From: CAYXVF01 sp964468125
Lineage (GTDB): Bacteria; Myxococcota; XYA12-FULL-58-9; CAYXVF01
Length of the DNA stretch: 45,079 nt
Direction: 5' to 3'
NCBI GenBank assembly: GCA_964468125.1
Contig: CAYXVF010000047.1
Location: forward strand, 1 to 45,079
The notes under the pieces are model-generated. The model was not told the origin of the DNA. It did no database searches and saw only the letters and a program-made list of their open reading frames with translations. This document shows positions 41,716 through 45,079 of this stretch, in pieces; positions within the stretch are counted from its first letter, which is position 1; each line of letters opens with the position of its first letter. The translations under genes and the position numbers were made by a program.

Positions 41716-42149
41716 AGTCCGAGCTCCCCGAGCTTCTGAGCGATTGCGCCTCGGTCTTCGCGCGAGGCCGCAGCCTGGTCGTTCCAGGCTTCCTTCGCCC
41801 AGACCTCGATCGTCGTGACCATGCCCGCCCACACCACATCGCGTTGGATCCCCGCGTATTCGCGCAGCATCGGCGGGATCAGCAGCCGGCCGTGCTTGTC
41901 GAGCGAACACTCGGTCGCGCCGGCGACGTAGATCCGCTTGAGCTGAACCACGGCGGGATCGAACTGGGGCAGCGCCGCGAGCTTGCCCTCGAACGCCTGC
42001 CATTCCGCGAGGGGATAGGCCACGAGACAGCGGTCGATCCCCGTAGTCAGGATCAGCCGGTCGTCCTCCGGGAGGAGCTCGCGGAAACGCGAAGGCAGAC
42101 TGGTCCGCCCTTTTGCATCCATCGCGTGCTCGTAGAGCCCCCTGAACAT
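41712..42149 (-). CDS. mraZ: transcriptional regulator MraZ
   Basis: MraZ is a DNA-binding ring-forming protein that controls the dcw cluster, including itself. The 145-residue protein has two AbrB-like halves, each with a DxxGR motif: MDAKGRTSLPSRFRELL near the start and LDKHGRLLIPPMLREYAGI in the second half. The N-terminal MFRGLYEHAMDAKGR is the typical family start, so I chose the ATG at 42149 over an upstream frame opening at 42248. That longer frame would read through the repeat array at 42210-42259, which is better explained as DNA operator. AGAGGG lies upstream of the ATG. Its stop overlaps the rsmH start. Confidence 0.96.
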   Translation of the reverse strand: MFRGLYEHAMDAKGRTSLPSRFRELLPEDDRLILTTGIDRCLVAYPLAEWQAFEGKLAALPQFDPAVVQLKRIYVAGATECSLDKHGRLLIPPMLREYAGIQRDVVWAGMVTTIEVWAKEAWNDQAAASREDRGAIAQKLGELGL

Positions 42150-42209
42150 GGTGCGCGTCGCCCTCTCGCTCACCGCGTTGAAGACCGCCCTTCGGTCTTC
42201 AGTGCCCGG

Positions 42210-42259
42210 TGGATCAACTCTGATCCAAGCAGATCCACTTGGATCCACCTTTTCCCACT
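42210..42259 (-). promoter_or_regulatory. mraZ operator: five 10-bp-spaced MraZ boxes
   Basis: Read on the minus strand, five consecutive decamers carry the tetrads TGGG, TGGA, TGGA, TGGA and TTGA at exactly 10-bp intervals (plus-strand positions 42254-42257, 42244-42247, 42234-42237, 42224-42227 and 42214-42217). The three central units read GTGGATC or TTGGATC. The array ends 60 bp before the mraZ ATG. In E. coli, MraZ binds TGGGN repeats with the same 10-bp period upstream of mraZ, so this is very probably its autoregulatory operator. A TTGACT box (42281-42286 on the minus strand) just upstream could be the -35, which would put the boxes over the -10 region; no convincing -10 is visible. 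Confidence 0.8.
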
Positions 42260-42512
42260 GTCGTTGTAAAGACTGAACGAAGTCAAGCGGTTTCGCGGAT
42301 TCCTTAGGGAAATCACCAGTCTACGGCCCCATGCACCCACATCGGGTTACACCCCGTTTGGTTCCAATCTTTTCAGAGATCTAGGAGCGGAGGATCAGGT
42401 GGATTCTCGGATCAGCTCCGGATCAACGCTCAAAAACGTACGCGAAGCGAGAATCAGGGTGAACATGTCGCTGCACTCGGAGGTGAAGAGCGCGTTTCTT
42501 CGCGAAGCCCGC
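42260..42512. other. mraZ upstream intergenic region
   Basis: The gap between mraZ and the RNase D stop is 363 bp in total. Beyond the operator array it holds the TTGACT box at 42281-42286, a short inverted repeat GACT/AGTC at 42271-42284 overlapping it, and three GGATCA copies (42392-42397, 42409-42414, 42420-42425). The last resemble the GATC-containing units of the array but are not evenly spaced. I see no reading frame with protein-like features and no clear terminator for the RNase D gene. Confidence 0.5.
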
Positions 42513-43670
42513 TCAGCCGTCCTCGAGGACGCCGTAGATCGACTCGGCGAGGTGCTCGGCGCGCCAGCCATCGAGCTCCGGGTGATGGCGGACCGCGGAA
42601 AGCGTCTCCGGCGGGTCCTTGGCGAACTCCTCGAGCGCGGCGTTTCCGAGAGCCACGTCCGGGTCGATGCCGAGGCTGGCGGCGATCTCCTTGCGCACGT
42701 CGCGCAGATCCTGGTACCGCTGGCGTGCGTCCGGATCGAGGAAACGGCCGTGCCGCCTGCGTCGTCCGGCGCCCTTCGGCGGTTTGCCCTTCACGGGCGT
42801 CGCGTCGCGGAGGGCCTCGAAGATTTCCTTCCCCCAGCGGTCCACGCCGGCCTTGCCGAGGCCACGCCGGGGCCTGAGGTCCGAGAGCTTCTTTGGTGGG
42901 TTTCGGGCGAGCTCCACCAGAATCTGGTCCCCGAAGACCTTGAACGGGGGGCGGTCCAGCCGCTCGGCGATCGACTCTCGGGCCATGTGGAGCGCGCGAA
43001 TGCGACCGAGCACGTCCGGCGGGAGGTTGCGGATCCCTTTCACGCGCCAAAATCCATCCGGATCCGCGCCGGTTGCGCGCGGTTTGATCCGCGAAGCGAT
43101 CTCCGGGAGCCGAGCGAACTCCTCGTCGGCCCAGGGCAAGCGCCCCGCTGCTTCGAGCTCGTCGATCAGCGCCTTGCGCAGCTCCTCGAGAAAGTGCGTA
43201 TCGAAGCGAGCGTAATCGATCTGATCCGCGGTGAGCGGACGCCGGGCCCAGTCCGAGCGCTGGAGCTTCTTGTTCGCCACGAAGCCAAAGCGCTCCTGGA
43301 GAATCGGCCCCAGGCCGAAGCTCTGGTAGCCCAAGAGGCGGCTCGCGACCATCGTGTCGAAGATTCCCGACACCTCGAACTCAAAATCGCGCTTGAGACA
43401 GACGAGGTCGTAGACCGCGTCGTGGAAGATCTTCACGATCTCCGGGCTCGCGAGGAGGTCACGCAAGGGCTCGATGTCCACCGCAAGCGGGTCGATGATG
43501 GCATCCCGGCCGGTCGCGCTCATCTGCAGGAGGCAGACTTTCTCGCGATAGTGGTGAAAGGAGTCGCTCTCCGTATCGACCGCGATGACCGCCTTGCCAT
43601 CGATGTATTTCAGCCACTCGTCGAGCTGTTCGGCGGTTTCGATGTATGTCGGCGGCGCTGGCTTGCTCAC
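42513..43670 (-). CDS. rnd: ribonuclease D
   Basis: RNase D is a 3'-to-5' exoribonuclease that trims tRNA 3' ends. The 385-residue protein has the DEDDy exonuclease domain: Exo I VIAVDTESDSFHHYREKVCLLQ, Exo II KIFHDAVYDLVCLKRDF and Exo III with Tyr in DQIDYARFDTHFLEEL. It continues with IFDTMVASRLLGYQSFGLGPIL and the RSDWARRPLTADQ segment typical of RNase D. Two HRDC-like helical domains follow (FWRVKGIRNLPPDVLGRIRALHMARE; ARQRYQDLRDVRKEIAASLGIDPDVAL). A basic linker, KGKPPKGAGRRRRHGR, separates them. GTG start with AGGCAGG just upstream. The gene stands alone, opposite to no other frame of value. Confidence 0.94.
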   Translation of the reverse strand: MSKPAPPTYIETAEQLDEWLKYIDGKAVIAVDTESDSFHHYREKVCLLQMSATGRDAIIDPLAVDIEPLRDLLASPEIVKIFHDAVYDLVCLKRDFEFEVSGIFDTMVASRLLGYQSFGLGPILQERFGFVANKKLQRSDWARRPLTADQIDYARFDTHFLEELRKALIDELEAAGRLPWADEEFARLPEIASRIKPRATGADPDGFWRVKGIRNLPPDVLGRIRALHMARESIAERLDRPPFKVFGDQILVELARNPPKKLSDLRPRRGLGKAGVDRWGKEIFEALRDATPVKGKPPKGAGRRRRHGRFLDPDARQRYQDLRDVRKEIAASLGIDPDVALGNAALEEFAKDPPETLSAVRHHPELDGWRAEHLAESIYGVLEDG

Positions 43671-43748
43671 GGCCTGCCTTTTTGCGGGCGGTTAAACGGT
43701 TTTCCTTTTCGCGACGCCTCTCATGCGCACGGCTCAGGCCGCGCAAGC

Positions 43749-43770
43749 GGGGCGACGCACTCGTCACCCC
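43749..43770 (-). terminator. stem-loop downstream of the lipoprotein gene
   Basis: A 9-bp stem (one G-T pair) with a 4-base loop lies about 36 bases beyond the stop codon of the lipoprotein gene at 43806: GGGGTGACG, AGTG, CGTCGCCCC when read on the minus strand. No T-run follows, so it is at best a non-canonical terminator or mRNA-end stabiliser. The rest of the 135-bp gap to rnd shows no clear promoter. Confidence 0.3.
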
Positions 43771-43805
43771 ATCGCTATCACGGAGGCACGCGAGCCGCTA
43801 GCCGT

Positions 43806-44972
43806 TCAGCGCCAGGCGCGCCAAGTGCCCGCCAGCGGAACGTCGAATCCGAGCTCAAACTGACCATTTTCGATCGTGCCGGGGGCCTGGGCAGTCCCCA
43901 TGGTTCGACCGGCGCCGTTCGTGCGGTCCCAGGTCAGGTCTGCGGAGTGGTCGAAGGACATCGCCTGCCATTCGACTGCGACCTGCAGGAGCTGGTCTTC
44001 CAGCTCTTCGGCGGCAAGCTCCACCGCTTCGCCGCAGGCGGCGATCAGCGTCCCCTCCGCGTTGCACAAGCTGAAGGTGTTGCACACGAAGACCGCGAAA
44101 TTTTGCGAGAACGAGCTGCAGTCAACCACCGAGGACAGAGCGATCGCGAGCTCCGGGTACTGACGGTTCGTGGCGATCAGCGTCAGCTGGTCCAGGACGT
44201 ACTTGAGGAAGCGACCGATCTGAATGTCGACGAGCCGGTCCTCGAATTGCACCGACCAGCGGCCGCTGCCTTCGTTGACCAAACGGCCGGCGTAGGGCTG
44301 CGGCGTCGCCGCGATCGACCCGAAGTCACCGACCACGCTGTTAAGCGGCACCGCCAGGAGCGCGCAGTCCGGGTAGTTGATGTCGGAGGTACCGAGGGGG
44401 CACTGATCGATGACGCTGAGGTAGCCCCACTGCCATTGCTCGGTGACTTGGAGTTGATTGTAGTCCCCCTGGCTGTGGGCGACGCTCATGACGCCGGTCA
44501 TGCGCACATCCTGGAAGAACTGCACGAGACTATTGAGAATCGACACGAGGTCCCGCACCCAGAGCGGGATGTATTGGTCGATCCACCCCTCGACCACAGA
44601 GCCGGCGATCGGAATTCCGAGACCACCGCCATTCCCCGCCAGAATCTGATCGACCACATCGATCGGTCGGCCCAGGTCGGCGAGTGGCCCCATGTACTCG
44701 GACCAATCGAGGCGGTACTCCACCGACCAGGTCCCCGCCAGATAGGGGGTATCCGCATCGCTGCGCGGGCCGCCGGGATTGTCGGGCCTCGAGGAGGGCT
44801 GACCGCACACGCCCCCAGGGAGGCACTCGCGTCCCGGCGGACAGTCGAAGCTCGTGCGACAGGTGATCGCTCCATCGCTCTCGTTCCCGACGAGATCGTC
44901 ATTGCCGCACGCAGCGATGGCCAGAGCGGCGACCGCGACGAGGCACAGGGGCGCGTTGGAATGGCGCAACAT
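43806..44972 (-). CDS. uncharacterised lipoprotein with Cys-rich N-terminal motif
   Basis: A 388-residue exported protein. The signal peptide MLRHSNAPLCLVAVAALAIAAC ends in lipobox AIAA-C22, followed by GNDD. Residues 38-56 (CRTSFDCPPGRECLPGGVC) form a compact four-cysteine motif of the kind seen after the lipobox in many surface proteins of Myxococcota-type bacteria. The main body (LAGTWSVEYRLDWSEYMGPL, VQFFQDVRMTGVMSV, LQVTEQWQWGYLSVIDQCPLG) has no family I can name; it includes further cysteines that could pair. The ATG has GGAG seven bases upstream. The 107 bp beyond to the window edge contain no gene. Function unknown; an outer-membrane lipoprotein is likely. Confidence 0.8.
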   Translation of the reverse strand: MLRHSNAPLCLVAVAALAIAACGNDDLVGNESDGAITCRTSFDCPPGRECLPGGVCGQPSSRPDNPGGPRSDADTPYLAGTWSVEYRLDWSEYMGPLADLGRPIDVVDQILAGNGGGLGIPIAGSVVEGWIDQYIPLWVRDLVSILNSLVQFFQDVRMTGVMSVAHSQGDYNQLQVTEQWQWGYLSVIDQCPLGTSDINYPDCALLAVPLNSVVGDFGSIAATPQPYAGRLVNEGSGRWSVQFEDRLVDIQIGRFLKYVLDQLTLIATNRQYPELAIALSSVVDCSSFSQNFAVFVCNTFSLCNAEGTLIAACGEAVELAAEELEDQLLQVAVEWQAMSFDHSADLTWDRTNGAGRTMGTAQAPGTIENGQFELGFDVPLAGTWRAWR

Positions 44973-45079
44973 TCTACATCTCCAAGCTCAACGTGTGGGG
45001 GTTTTGCGAGGGGCCAGTGATTCCAGCCCACTTCAGGTATCGGCGACGTAGACGATCGGTTGCGCGAAAAGGAGCATTC

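Noticed and set aside
42150..42248. 33-residue N-terminal extension of MraZ
   Set aside because: It would translate the 10-bp repeat array into a non-conserved peptide; MraZ proteins begin near MFRG.
42399..45020. Long plus-strand open frame of 873 codons
   Set aside because: It lies antisense to rnd and to the lipoprotein gene, both of which have clear domains, and its translation is low-complexity Arg/Val/Glu-rich. It is a shadow of high-GC codon bias.
45067..45079. AAAAGGAG at the right edge as the RBS of a plus-strand gene
   Set aside because: The sequence ends five bases after it, so no start codon or protein can be checked.

Overview
This GC-rich window looks like chromosomal core DNA of a Gram-negative delta-type proteobacterium, most likely Myxococcota or a relative. 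The reasons are a meso-DAP-type MurE, lipoproteins including one with a Cys-rich motif after the lipobox, a DUF4388 (PATAN) protein inside a chemosensory operon, and a degenerate RibBX. The taxonomic call is an inference; there is no rRNA, and I saw no tRNA, CRISPR array, prophage or intact transposase.

Layout. (1) 1-928: a palindromic MITE/REP-like element, then an endonuclease/exonuclease/phosphatase-family gene on the minus strand. (2) 1071-3981, plus strand: hutU and hutI, two middle steps of histidine degradation; hutH and hutG are not here. (3) 3985-15783, minus strand: a tightly packed chemosensory operon. In transcription order it encodes a DUF4388-REC-GAF-like protein, a CheY-like receiver, CheA, two CheW, a zinc-ribbon plus degenerate receiver, a HEAT-repeat protein, CheR, CheB, a coiled-coil-GAF protein and two more single-domain receivers. 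It has no MCP receptor, no phosphatase and no motility gene. (4) 15867-22307, minus strand: pgpA, cinA, a 472-residue unknown protein, ribE, ribBX, ribH, nusB and a stand-alone peptidase M17 N-terminal domain. (5) 22380-24611, plus strand: greB and a repeat lipoprotein. (6) 24643-26034, minus strand: a secreted LPP20-like protein. (7) 26207-42149, minus strand: the division and cell-wall (dcw) cluster in the order mraZ, rsmH, ftsL, ftsI, murE, murF, mraY, murD, ftsW, murG, murC, ftsQ, ftsA, ftsZ. Most junctions overlap by a few bases; murB and ddl are missing. (8) 42513-44972, minus strand: RNase D and a large lipoprotein.

How the genes work together. The dcw genes make UDP-MurNAc-pentapeptide (MurC, D, E, F), lipid I and II (MraY, MurG) and the septal wall (FtsW, FtsI, FtsL, FtsQ), organised by FtsA and FtsZ. 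Upstream of mraZ are five 10-bp-spaced repeats matching the known arrangement of MraZ-binding sites, so the cluster is probably autoregulated. The chemosensory operon has a complete phosphorelay and adaptation pair but must find its receptors elsewhere or use soluble inputs such as the GAF protein. The riboflavin genes lack ribD and an active GTP cyclohydrolase II, so the pathway must be completed by loci outside the window.

Most promising for follow-up: the receptor-less chemosensory operon with its HEAT, zinc-ribbon/degenerate-receiver and PATAN parts; the mraZ operator array; the RibBX C-terminal domain; the orphan M17 N-terminal domain coupled to nusB; and the nested palindromic element at the left edge.
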